This document shows, piece by piece, positions 28,660 to 35,744 of a DNA stretch of 35,744 nt (position 1 is its first letter; each line of letters opens with the position of its first letter). A program made the translations under genes and the position numbers. Under the pieces are notes generated by a model. The model worked only from the letters and a program-made list of their open reading frames with translations, did no database searches and was not told where the DNA came from. Source of the stretch: Rhizomicrobium sp. (GTDB lineage: Bacteria; Pseudomonadota; Alphaproteobacteria; Micropepsales; Micropepsaceae); NCBI GenBank assembly GCA_025451875.1, contig JANWJQ010000119.1:1-35744 (forward strand), written 5' to 3'.

Positions 28660-28705
28660 CATAAGCAGCGTTATTATCGGCCGCAAGGTCGAAAGCTTGC
28701 TTATG
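28660..28705. promoter_or_regulatory. Inverted repeat at the marR promoter
   Basis: CATAAGCA (28660-28667) and TGCTTATG (28698-28705) are perfect 8-base arms, 30 bases apart, spanning the gap between the ModE-like stop and marR. The spacing of about 38 bases centre to centre is close to four helical turns, so two dimers or a looped complex could bind. Assignment to the MarR protein is an inference. Confidence 0.4.
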
Positions 28706-29081
28706 ATTGTTTATTTTTGCCCGTTTTCCGCTGTTTTTTAGGTTTCGAATACCGGCTATGCGCCAATGCTTTGGCTGGCAGGCCGGTCGCCGCCCCGGCC
28801 TTTTTCTCTATCTGACGGTAAAGACGCACGACCCGCTTTCCGAGGGTGGTGAGGCTCGCGCCGCCCCCTCGCCGTCCGCCGGTGGCAGCGGCGACAAGCG
28901 GGACGCCAAAGGTCTTCTCTGTGGCCTGGATGAGAAGCCAGGCCCGGCGATAGCTCATCTTCATGGCGGAGGCGGCGCCGCGAATCGAGCCGGTCGCCTG
29001 GATCTGCTCCAACAGATGAATCTTCCCCGGACCCAGCGCGTGGCCGGGTTCGAAATCGACACGAATCATCAGCCGAACCAT
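28701..29081 (-). CDS. ModE-like winged-helix regulator lacking a molybdate domain
   Basis: The 126-residue protein matches the N-terminal domain of ModE: IRVDFEPGHALGPGKIHLLEQIQATGSIRGAASAMKMSYRRAWLLI, then GGRRGGGASLTTLGKRVVRLY. The usual C-terminal Mop domains that bind molybdate are absent; the protein instead ends in a short lysine-rich tail. Stand-alone versions of this domain are common and their ligand is often unknown. I use the ATG at 29081 by comparison with other family starts; a GTG lies one codon before and an ATG four codons after. It precedes marR by 50 bases and is divergent from the porin. Confidence 0.82.
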   Translation of the reverse strand: MVRLMIRVDFEPGHALGPGKIHLLEQIQATGSIRGAASAMKMSYRRAWLLIQATEKTFGVPLVAAATGGRRGGGASLTTLGKRVVRLYRQIEKKAGAATGLPAKALAHSRYSKPKKQRKTGKNKQS

Positions 29082-29158
29082 CACGCAAACTTAGCGGGTC
29101 CGAGACGGAAAGTGCGAACGCTGACGGCTTGCGATGCACCCCGGCAACACCTGATGCG

Positions 29159-29179
29159 CCGTTATAAATCCGTCACGAA
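29159..29179 (+). promoter_or_regulatory. Candidate Pho box upstream of the porin
   Basis: Two half sites, CCGTTATAAAT and CCGTCACGAA, are 11 bases apart in register. Compared with the PhoB consensus (CTGTCATAAAT then CTGTCATAAA), 16 of 21 bases agree. The site lies 116 bases before the ATG of an OprP/OprO-type porin, a family often under phosphate control. Only sequence resemblance supports it. Confidence 0.5.
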
Positions 29180-29295
29180 ACCTTCGCGGTTCTGACGTTC
29201 CCGGCCAGTACCACGACGCCAGCTTTTCGAGTGTCCGGGGGCTGGAAGCCGCATCCCATGCGGCAATTTCGATCGCGTTACGCGGGGAAAAGAAC

Positions 29296-30639
29296 ATGCA
29301 ATTCAAGACAATCCTGTTGGGTACCGCTGCGCTTGCGCTGATGGCCGGTTCGGCCGCCGCACAGGACGCGCCCAAACCCAAGAAGACTCACCACCATCAT
29401 TCGACCGCGGCCGCCGGTTCGGTCGATGCGCGCATCGACGAGCTCGAAGCGCAGATTCGCGAGCTGCGTCGCGATCAGGCCGCGCAGACCCAGGCCGCAG
29501 CCGAAGCACCGGCGCCGTCGGACCAGCAGGTCAGCCAGGCCCAGTTCGAAGCGCTGCAGAACCAGGTCTATGAGGAGCAGGCTTCGACCGCATCCCTCAC
29601 CAAGAGCAGCTGGTGGGCGAAGACGCAGGTCAGCGGCCGCGCTTACATCGACTTCTCGAACATCAGCGCGAAGCGCGACGGCGTTTCCCAGCCCGTCAAC
29701 GGCACCAGTTTCGACATCAAGCGCTTTTATGTGGGCATCGATCATCAGTTCGATCCGGTGTGGTCCGCGAACCTGACGATGGACTTCAACTATGACAGCG
29801 GCCCGGCGTCGGCCACGCAGTTCTACATCAAGAAGGCCTACCTGCAGGCGAAGATCTCCGATGCGCTGACCTTCCGTCTGGGCGCCGCGGATATGCCGTG
29901 GGTTCCGTTCGTGGAAGACCTCTACGGCTATCGCTATGTTGAAAACACGCTCATCGACCGCACCAAGTTCGGCACTTCGTCCGATTGGGGCGTCCATGTT
30001 CTCGGCAAGCTCGCGGACGGCCTCATCGGCTATCAGATCTCGGCCATCAACGGCAGCGGTTACAAGAAGCCGGGCTTTATCGGCGGCGTGAACCGCACCG
30101 ACGGCATCGATGTCGAAGGCCGCGTGAACCTGAACTGGAACGGCTTCACGCTCGGCCTCGGCGGCTACAGCGGCAAGCTGGGCGCGGCGCACGGCGTCGT
30201 GACGCACCACACCGCCAACCGCTTCGACGCGGTCGCGGCGTATCAGTGGGAAGGCCTGCGTCTGGGCGTCGAATACTTCAAGGCGCACGACTGGAACACG
30301 GTGACATCCACCAACAAAGACAGCGACGACGGCTACGGCGCGTTCGCTTCGTACTACTTCACACCGGAATGGGGCGTGTTTGGCCGCTACGATTGGGTGC
30401 GTCCGACGGTCAAGACCGCGGCGAACGCGCTCGTCTCGCGTCCGAAAAATACCTATTACAACTTCGGTGTCACCTACAGCCCGACGAAGATCGTCGATCT
30501 CTCGCTCGTCTATAAGCACGACGCGGCGAGCGACGGCTTCCTCAGCGATCAGAACGGAACGATCGGCGGCTTGGCCCAGGGACCTGGCCACAGCGGTCAC
30601 TACAACGAAATCGGCCTGTTCACCCAGCTTCGCTGGTAG
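29296..30639 (+). CDS. OprO/OprP-type (phosphate-selective family) porin
   Basis: The 447-residue protein has a signal peptide (MQFKTILLGTAALALMAGSAAA), a histidine-rich stretch, a coiled coil (about residues 43-63, DARIDELEAQIRELRRDQ) and a long beta-barrel domain with alternating hydrophobic strands, ending in the outer-membrane signature QLRW. SFDIKRFYVGIDHQFDPVWSANL and FRLGAADMPWVPFVEDLYGYRYVE fit the OprP/OprO family. GGGGAAAAG precedes the ATG. It is followed by a strong terminator and is a single-gene unit. Phosphate or polyphosphate uptake is suggested by family and by the upstream box; other anions are possible because members differ in selectivity. Confidence 0.88.
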   Translation: MQFKTILLGTAALALMAGSAAAQDAPKPKKTHHHHSTAAAGSVDARIDELEAQIRELRRDQAAQTQAAAEAPAPSDQQVSQAQFEALQNQVYEEQASTASLTKSSWWAKTQVSGRAYIDFSNISAKRDGVSQPVNGTSFDIKRFYVGIDHQFDPVWSANLTMDFNYDSGPASATQFYIKKAYLQAKISDALTFRLGAADMPWVPFVEDLYGYRYVENTLIDRTKFGTSSDWGVHVLGKLADGLIGYQISAINGSGYKKPGFIGGVNRTDGIDVEGRVNLNWNGFTLGLGGYSGKLGAAHGVVTHHTANRFDAVAAYQWEGLRLGVEYFKAHDWNTVTSTNKDSDDGYGAFASYYFTPEWGVFGRYDWVRPTVKTAANALVSRPKNTYYNFGVTYSPTKIVDLSLVYKHDAASDGFLSDQNGTIGGLAQGPGHSGHYNEIGLFTQLRW

Positions 30640-30673
30640 TGTTTTTCCCCCGAAGGTTCATCCTTCGAACTTG

Positions 30674-30705
30674 CGCCGCCGGAGCCCCCTCCGGCGGCGT
30701 TTTTC
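30674..30705 (+). terminator. Strong Rho-independent terminator after the porin
   Basis: A perfect 11-bp stem, CGCCGCCGGAG with CTCCGGCGGCG around CCCC, is followed by TTTTT and another T-rich stretch. It lies 35 bases after the porin stop and just before the convergent flavin reductase gene. Confidence 0.9.
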
Positions 30706-30712
30706 TTTTGGC

Positions 30713-31195
30713 TCAACCTTCCGCGAGCGCGCCGTAACGGCCCTGGAAGAACACCAACGGCGCGCCGGCCTCGCGTTTCGCAAAGCGCACGACGCGGCCA
30801 ACAAGAATTGCGTGATCGCCGCCCTGATGCACCGCCTCGCTCTCGCATTCAAAAATCGCGAGCGCATCGGCGAGCGCGGGCGGACCGAGCTTGGTTTCAA
30901 TCAGATCGATCCCGTCCAGGCTGTGCGCACCCTGCTTTGCAAGACGCGACGACACCGCTTCATGGACCGTGCCCAGAAGGCTGATTGTATAGACCTTGGC
31001 CTTTGTGAAAGCGGGAAAGCGGTCCGATTTGCGGTCGATGCACCACAGCACCAGCGGCGGGTCCAGCGACACGGACGTGAAGGAATTCACCGTGATTCCG
31101 CGGTGGTCGGTGTCCGGGCCGGAGGTGGTCACAACGGCCACCCCCGTCGGAAAACAGCCCAAAGCCTGGCGGAATGCGCGGGTGTCGAAGCTCAT
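30713..31195 (-). CDS. Flavin reductase family protein
   Basis: The 160-residue protein matches the flavin-reductase-like (FMN-binding split-barrel) family: FRQALGCFPTGVAVVTT, GITVNSFTSVSLDPPLVLWCIDR, and a C-terminal part with GGDHAILVGRVV and PLVFFQGRYG. Such proteins reduce FMN or FAD with NAD(P)H and usually supply reduced flavin to a two-component monooxygenase; no such partner is adjacent. It may be a general reductase. The convergent porin terminator lies at its 3' end. Confidence 0.9.
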   Translation of the reverse strand: MSFDTRAFRQALGCFPTGVAVVTTSGPDTDHRGITVNSFTSVSLDPPLVLWCIDRKSDRFPAFTKAKVYTISLLGTVHEAVSSRLAKQGAHSLDGIDLIETKLGPPALADALAIFECESEAVHQGGDHAILVGRVVRFAKREAGAPLVFFQGRYGALAEG

Positions 31196-31326
31196 AAGAA
31201 GCGGCCTAACGGTTGTTTAAGACGATACGGGGCATTCTCACCCTCGAAAACTAGGCGAGGCAGGCCACCGGGGGAAGAACCCTTGGGGTCATAAGCCGAG
31301 CCAGTGGGCAATGGGCTGAGGGTACG

Positions 31327-32262
31327 ATGGCGAGTGATGGCGCCGTAATTATCAAAAAGATCAAGAAGGGTGGCCATGGCGGCCATCACGGTGGCGCATG
31401 GAAAGTCGCGTATGCCGACTTCGTGACGGCCATGATGGCCTTCTTCCTGCTCATGTGGCTGATCAACACCACCACGCCGGAACAGAAGCGCGGCATCGCG
31501 GACTACTTCGCTGCCCAAAGCATTTCGCAAACATCGAGCGGCGCGGGCGGCGTTCTGGGCGGCACCGTGATGGGCAAGCTTGGCGCGCAGGCGGGCGGAT
31601 CGGTTTCGATCACGCCGAAGAATTCGCCGCCGATGAACGCCCAGAAGTCGAGTACAAAAGACGTGAACAACCGCAAAGGTGGATCGACGGACGCGCAAGG
31701 TACGTCGCCCGCGTCGCAAGTGCAGAGCGATCAGCATCTGGAACAGGCGCTGCCCTCCTCGCGCGACGAAGATTTCGCCACCGCCGCCGAAGCGATCCAT
31801 CAGGCGATGCAGGACATGCCCGACATCGCGGCGCTGTCGCGCCAGGTGATCGTCGAGCAGACGCAGGACGGCTTGCGCATCCAGCTTGTCGATCAGGACC
31901 AGCGGCCGATGTTTGCGCCAGGCACGGCGCAGCCGATGCCGTACACGCGCAAGATGCTGGACGCCGTCGCCAAGATCATCGACCGTCTGCCCAACCGCAT
32001 CTCGATCAGCGGCCACACCGACGGCAAACCGTTCACCGGCGCCGACGGCACGACGAACTGGGAGCTGTCCGCCGCGCGCGCCAATGTCGCACGCGCGATT
32101 TTGACCGGGGCCGGCGTTCAGTCCGACCGCATCTATGAAGTGGCGGGCAAGGCCGGCGCCGAGCCGCTGTTGCCGGAAGATCCCAATGCTTCGGCCAATC
32201 GCCGCATCTCGATCCTGTTGATGAAGGAGGCACCGCCGGTCCCGGCAGGCGTTAAGCCTTAA
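31327..32262 (+). CDS. motB: Flagellar motor stator protein MotB
   Basis: The 311-residue protein has a cytoplasmic N-terminus rich in Gly, His and Lys, then one membrane helix (about 28-48) with the proton-carrying Asp31 in AYADFVTAMMAFFLLMWL. A linker of about 130 residues leads to an OmpA-like peptidoglycan-binding domain with ISISGHTDGKPF, TNWELSAARANVARAIL and ANRRISILLM. MotB anchors the stator to the cell wall. GAGGG stands six bases before the ATG. motA, normally adjacent, is not in the window; separate motA and motB loci are known in Caulobacter. Confidence 0.93.
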   Translation: MASDGAVIIKKIKKGGHGGHHGGAWKVAYADFVTAMMAFFLLMWLINTTTPEQKRGIADYFAAQSISQTSSGAGGVLGGTVMGKLGAQAGGSVSITPKNSPPMNAQKSSTKDVNNRKGGSTDAQGTSPASQVQSDQHLEQALPSSRDEDFATAAEAIHQAMQDMPDIAALSRQVIVEQTQDGLRIQLVDQDQRPMFAPGTAQPMPYTRKMLDAVAKIIDRLPNRISISGHTDGKPFTGADGTTNWELSAARANVARAILTGAGVQSDRIYEVAGKAGAEPLLPEDPNASANRRISILLMKEAPPVPAGVKP

Positions 32263-32345
32263 ACGCAAAACTTTCGCCGAACACTCTGGCGCAAAACGGC
32301 AAATCATTGTCATACTTTGCGTGACGACGCCGGTTGGGTGACGAG

Positions 32346-33083
32346 TTGACGGATCAACGTACCGCAAGGCTGCCGCAGTTCTTCCTGACGCCAGGCGGCC
32401 CCTGCCCGTACCTTCCCGGCCGCATTGAACGCAAAGTCTTCGCCCGCCTTTCCGGCGGCCTCGCCCAACCCCTCAACGAAGCGCTGACGCATTCCGGTTT
32501 CCGCCGCAGCCAGATGATCGCTTACCGCCCGGCCTGCGATGGCTGCTCGGCCTGCGTCTCGGTGCGCGTGGTGGTGAAGGACTTCGAGCCCTCGCGCAGC
32601 CAGAAGCGCATCTTCAAGCGCAGCGCCGATCTGATGCGCACCGAAGTTCCCGCCGAAGCGACGCGCGAGCAGTTCGCATTGCTGCGCACCTATCTCGACG
32701 CCCGCCATTCCGGCGGCGGCATGTCCGACATGGGCCTGTTCGACTATGTCGCCATGGTCGAGGAGACTCCGGTCAACACACACATTGTCGAATACCGTCA
32801 GAGCGGGGACGGCAGCGACCAGGGCCAGCTCATGGCCTGCGCGCTCACCGATGTGCTGCGCGATGGCTTGTCGATGGTCTATTCCTTTTTCCACCCCGGC
32901 GGAATCGCGCACAGCCTCGGCTCCTTCATGATCCTGGACCACATCGAAGCGGCGCGCGCGAAGGGATTGCCTTACGTCTATCTGGGCTACTGGATTCACG
33001 GCAGCGAGAAGATGGACTACAAGTCCAAATACCGCCCGCTCGAAGCGCTCGGCGCCGGCGGATGGGCGACGCTGGTGGATTGA
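32346..33083 (+). CDS. bpt: Aspartate/glutamate leucyltransferase
   Basis: The 245-residue enzyme adds leucine from Leu-tRNA to proteins with N-terminal Asp or Glu, marking them for ClpS-ClpAP breakdown. It has LPQFFLTPGGPCPYLPGRIERKVF at the start, ACDGCSACVSVRV, and the acetyltransferase-like end VYLGYWIHGSEKMDYKSKYRPLE. No ATG exists upstream; TTG codons at 32334 and 32346 are possible. I prefer 32346 because GGGTGACGAG precedes it. The gene stands alone after motB. Confidence 0.9.
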   Translation: MTDQRTARLPQFFLTPGGPCPYLPGRIERKVFARLSGGLAQPLNEALTHSGFRRSQMIAYRPACDGCSACVSVRVVVKDFEPSRSQKRIFKRSADLMRTEVPAEATREQFALLRTYLDARHSGGGMSDMGLFDYVAMVEETPVNTHIVEYRQSGDGSDQGQLMACALTDVLRDGLSMVYSFFHPGGIAHSLGSFMILDHIEAARAKGLPYVYLGYWIHGSEKMDYKSKYRPLEALGAGGWATLVD

Positions 33084-33142
33084 TCTTCGGCGCGGTAGCA
33101 ATTTTGCATCCGTCGCCAAATTCATAAAGACCCGGTTTTTGG

Positions 33143-33334
33143 ATGACACCAATTGTTGGCATCATATTGAGCATTGCTCTGGTTGCCGTGATTTGCGCGC
33201 TTGTGTGGTCGCGGCCGAATCGCCCGGACACATATTTTCTGCCCTTCAACCTGCTGCCTCCAACCACGTCCTCGACGGTGTTGTTGTTCGTTATCGCCGT
33301 GCTGGCAGCAGCTGTGATCTACAAGTCCTCTTGA
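33143..33334 (+). CDS. Small two-helix membrane protein
   Basis: This 63-residue frame encodes two hydrophobic segments (about 4-22, VGIILSIALVAVICALVW, and 45-60, TVLLFVIAVLAAAVIY) linked by a proline-rich loop (SRPNRPDTYFLPFNLLPPTT). The arrangement is that of a genuine small membrane protein, but the ribosome site is weak (only GG before the ATG) and I do not recognise a family. It lies 60 bases after bpt on the same strand. Confidence 0.5.
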   Translation: MTPIVGIILSIALVAVICALVWSRPNRPDTYFLPFNLLPPTTSSTVLLFVIAVLAAAVIYKSS

Positions 33335-33365
33335 TCCTCCGCCGACCGTTGGTGGGCTGATCGCT

Positions 33366-33421
33366 GGAATTGAATGTCGATTTTTTCGATTCCGAATTTG
33401 TACAAAACACAAGATGTTGTG
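33366..33421 (+). repeat. Intergenic repeat, copy B (29-bp block plus 10-bp block)
   Basis: Positions 33366-33394 are identical to minus-strand 480-452, and AGATGTTGTG (33412-33421) matches minus-strand 435-426. Between the blocks, copy B has a perfect TTTGTACAAA-like palindrome centred at 33101+300 (TTGTACAA, 33398-33405) that copy A lacks. The element lies in the 147-base gap between the small membrane protein and the convergent GNAT gene. Downstream is a pyrimidine-rich tract (33461-33481). Confidence 0.7.
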
Positions 33422-33481
33422 GTGGAACGGGACGTAGAGCAGTCGTTTTCACGTTTCACGGTCCCCCCCTCCCCTTACCCC

Positions 33482-33985
33482 TCAGTCGCTGGCCGATACC
33501 GGGCGCAGCATGATGAGTTCTTCGTAAGTTCGGTCGCCGACGCGCAGTGAATTGGGATATTTGCCGATCGGTCGGAAGCCGTGGCGCTCGTAAAGCTTGA
33601 TGGCGCGCGGGTTTTCCGCGTTCACGGTCAGCTTGATCTGCTCGACCTTGCTCACCGCTTCATCGATGACAGCTTCCACCAGCGCGTCCGCCAGCCCGGT
33701 TCCGCGCGCGCCGGCGCGGACATACATCGCACCAAGCTCGCCGGTATGGCCAGTTTTCTTGCGGTTGGGTTTCACGAACACGACCATGCCGCTCAAGACG
33801 CCATCCACGAAGCCGCCGAACGAGACACCGCTCTGCATACGCGCCGCCATATCGGCAACGGTCATCGCCTCTTCGGCTTCCAGATCGGCGCCGAAACACT
33901 CCGGATGCAGGCGCAACGACTCCAGACGCAATTCCCGCAGCGCGGGAACGTCCGCCGCCATGAGTTTGCGCACCGAATTCGTCAT
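33482..33985 (-). CDS. GNAT-family N-acetyltransferase
   Basis: The 167-residue protein has the GNAT fold: [20 protein letters not shown] at the start, [28 protein letters not shown] for acetyl-CoA binding, and [26 protein letters not shown] near the end. The ATG at 33985 overlaps the metG stop by four bases; the longer frame to 34126 is antisense-like and rejected. The substrate is unknown; the pairing with metG does not define it. Confidence 0.88.
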   Translation of the reverse strand: MTNSVRKLMAADVPALRELRLESLRLHPECFGADLEAEEAMTVADMAARMQSGVSFGGFVDGVLSGMVVFVKPNRKKTGHTGELGAMYVRAGARGTGLADALVEAVIDEAVSKVEQIKLTVNAENPRAIKLYERHGFRPIGKYPNSLRVGDRTYEELIMLRPVSASD

Positions 33986-35703
33986 GCCGGCTCCGCGCCT
34001 CCGAAACGCGCCGTCCATTCGGCGAGCTGTTCGTCGGTGATCTTGGCGAACAGCACCTCGGCCGCGTGGATGGGCTGGCCCGCTTCCAGTTGATCGAGTT
34101 CCTTCGCCATCGGATCGGACGGCCACGGAATAACCGCGGCGTCGCCCGCCACCGGCTGGATCGTCTCATGAATCTTGCGCGCCATGGCCGGCATCACCGG
34201 CCACGCCAGATGCGCGAACAGATGCACGAGGTTCAGGCCCATGCGCACGGCGACAGCAGCTTTCGCGCGATCCGTCTTGATATGCGTCCATGGCGCGGCG
34301 CGGGTGAGATATTCGTTGCCCGCGACCCAGATGGCGCGCAATTCCGCCAGCGCTTTGCGATATTCGATGGCCTCGAAATATTCCGTGTACTGGGCGACGC
34401 GCTTGTCCATCTCCGCGATCAGCGCCTTCTCCTCGTCGCCATATTCGCCTTCGCCCGGAACCTTGCCGTCGAAACGCGCGATGCAGAACTTGGTGATGCG
34501 GCTTGCGAAATTGCCCAGCACGTCCGCCAGATCCTTGTTCACCACCGACGCGAAATGCTCGAAAGTGAAAGAAGAGTCCGAACTCTCCGGCGCATTCGCC
34601 ATCAGGTAATAGCGCCAGTAATCCGCCGGAAGAATTTCGATCGCGGAATCCATGAACACGCCGCGATGTTCGGAGGTGGAGAACTTGCCACCGTAATAAT
34701 TGAGCCAGTTGAATCCCTTGATGCGATCCACCAGCTTCCATGGCTCGCCCGAGCCCATGATGGTGACGGGAAAGCCGACCGTGTGGAACGGCACATTGTC
34801 CTTGCCCATGAACTCGTAATAGCGGACGTCTTTCGCGTCGTACCACCACGACTTCCAGACATTGCCCTTGCCGTTCGCGTCGGCCCATTCCTTCGTCGCG
34901 CCGATATATTCGATGGGTGCGTCGAACCAGACGTAGAACACCTTACCCTTGAGCTGGCCGTCCGCGATGTCATCCGGCACCGGCACGCCCCAATCGACGT
35001 CGCGCGTGATGCCGCGATCCTGCAAACCCTCTTCCAGCCATTTGTTGGCGATGGAATAGACCAGCTGCGGCCATTCATGTTTGTGGCTGTCGATCCATGC
35101 GCGCAGCTTCGGCACGAATTCCGATTGCTTCAGGAAGAGATGCGTGGAATCGCGGATCTCGATGTCGTCCGATCCCGACACCGCGCTGCGCGACTTGATG
35201 AGATCGATGGGATCCAGAACGCGCGTGCAGTTCTCGCATTGGTCACCCCGCGCTTTTTCGTAGCCGCAATGCGGGCATGTGCCGATGACATAGCGGTCCG
35301 GCAGGAAGCGACCGTCGGCATTGGAATAGACCTGCTTGGTGGTGCGGACTTCCAGGAAGCCGTTTTTCCACAGCTGGCGCGCGAAATGCTGCGTCAGTTC
35401 CCTGTTCTGCGGGCTCGACGATCGGCCGAAATGATCCCAGCCGAGATTGAATTTCTCGCAGGCCGCTTTCTGCAGAAGATGCTGTTCGTCGCAGAAAGTG
35501 CGCACATCCTTGCCCGCTTCCATCGCGGCCAGTTCGGTGGGCGTGCCGTGCTCATCGGTGGCGCAGATGAAAAGCACCTCATGGCCGCGCGCCTTCTTGA
35601 AGCGGGCGAAAACGTCGGCCGACAGCATCGAGCCGACCAGCGTGCCCAGATGCTTGATGCCGTTGATATACGGCAGTGCCGAGGTGATCAGAATCCGTTC
35701 CAT
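33982..35703 (-). CDS. metG: Methionyl-tRNA synthetase
   Basis: The 573-residue class I synthetase starts [20 protein letters not shown]. The HIGH-type motif reads KHLGTL and the KMSKS-type motif reads KFSTSEHRG; both variants occur in other alphaproteobacterial MetG. One zinc knuckle is present ([17 protein letters not shown]), and the anticodon-binding domain follows. There is no C-terminal tRNA-binding extension, so this is the short form. The start at 35703 fits the family; the frame is open to a TTG at 35721. The small GNAT gene follows with a four-base overlap. Confidence 0.95.
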   Translation of the reverse strand: MERILITSALPYINGIKHLGTLVGSMLSADVFARFKKARGHEVLFICATDEHGTPTELAAMEAGKDVRTFCDEQHLLQKAACEKFNLGWDHFGRSSSPQNRELTQHFARQLWKNGFLEVRTTKQVYSNADGRFLPDRYVIGTCPHCGYEKARGDQCENCTRVLDPIDLIKSRSAVSGSDDIEIRDSTHLFLKQSEFVPKLRAWIDSHKHEWPQLVYSIANKWLEEGLQDRGITRDVDWGVPVPDDIADGQLKGKVFYVWFDAPIEYIGATKEWADANGKGNVWKSWWYDAKDVRYYEFMGKDNVPFHTVGFPVTIMGSGEPWKLVDRIKGFNWLNYYGGKFSTSEHRGVFMDSAIEILPADYWRYYLMANAPESSDSSFTFEHFASVVNKDLADVLGNFASRITKFCIARFDGKVPGEGEYGDEEKALIAEMDKRVAQYTEYFEAIEYRKALAELRAIWVAGNEYLTRAAPWTHIKTDRAKAAVAVRMGLNLVHLFAHLAWPVMPAMARKIHETIQPVAGDAAVIPWPSDPMAKELDQLEAGQPIHAAEVLFAKITDEQLAEWTARFGGAEPA

Positions 35704-35744
35704 GTCAGGCCGCTTGTGCAAAGAGGTGATAACCGGGAGATAAT

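Noticed and set aside
29278..30600. A 440-codon minus-strand frame opposite the porin
   Set aside because: Arginine- and valine-rich low-complexity translation; the plus-strand porin has a signal peptide, barrel pattern and terminator.
35704..35744. Upstream part of metG with a TTG start at 35721
   Set aside because: The six added residues do not match MetG starts; the ATG at 35703 gives the family N-terminus.

Overview
The window reads as a GC-rich chromosomal segment of an alphaproteobacterium. The evidence is the gene content: a C4-pathway 5-aminolevulinate synthase, a MucR/Ros-type regulator, an LdtR-type MarR regulator, ihfA beside a MerR gene, yceD-rpmF-plsX-fabH, a CBP3-type cytochrome bc1 chaperone divergent from bamE, a membrane pyrophosphatase, and a Bpt aminoacyl-tRNA-protein transferase. 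I cannot name the genus. There is no insertion sequence, integrase, phage gene, CRISPR array, rRNA or complete tRNA, so this is core genome rather than an island.

Layout. (1) Positions 1-558 are mostly non-coding: a terminator for an upstream plus-strand transcript, a REP-like hairpin, and one copy of a 29-bp intergenic repeat. (2) 559-5004, minus strand: cytochrome bc1 chaperone, yceD, rpmF, plsX, fabH, ihfA and merR, linking ribosome maturation, phospholipid and fatty-acid initiation and DNA architecture. bamE is divergent. (3) 5640-7778: hppA. (4) 7942-14949, minus strand: glyA-nrdR-ribD-ribE-ribBX-ribH-nusB-thiL plus a FliL-like secreted protein, a tightly packed riboflavin run. The C-terminal GTP cyclohydrolase II-like domain of RibBX has lost its zinc cysteines, so RibA must be encoded elsewhere. 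(5) 14950-18613: a MucR-family regulator with a degenerate zinc finger, a small conserved protein, hemA, a DUF1345 membrane protein and ldtR. (6) 18694-22393: a valine-degradation operon (isobutyryl-CoA dehydrogenase, 3-hydroxyisobutyryl-CoA hydrolase, 3-hydroxyisobutyrate dehydrogenase) headed by an unknown secreted protein and divergent from hemB. (7) 23926-29081, minus strand: a ModE-like regulator, then marR-emrA-emrB, a second beta-hydroxyacid dehydrogenase and a tetR. (8) 29296-35703: an OprP/OprO-type porin with a candidate Pho box, a flavin reductase, an orphan motB, bpt, a small membrane protein, the second copy of the 29-bp repeat, a GNAT acetyltransferase and metG.

How the genes connect: GlyA makes glycine, HemA condenses it with succinyl-CoA, and HemB makes porphobilinogen, so the first two haem-specific steps and a glycine source lie within 10 kb. 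RibD/RibE/RibBX/RibH make riboflavin; a flavin reductase and a flavin-dependent acyl-CoA dehydrogenase lie further along. The valine operon covers three steps; the methacrylyl-CoA hydratase and mmsA are not here.

Most of the window is ordinary. I see no new multi-gene system. The observations best worth checking are the exact 29-bp repeat between two distant intergenic regions, the MucR protein with one of four zinc ligands left, the candidate Pho box, the palindromes just before hemB, and the unknown secreted protein heading the valine operon.
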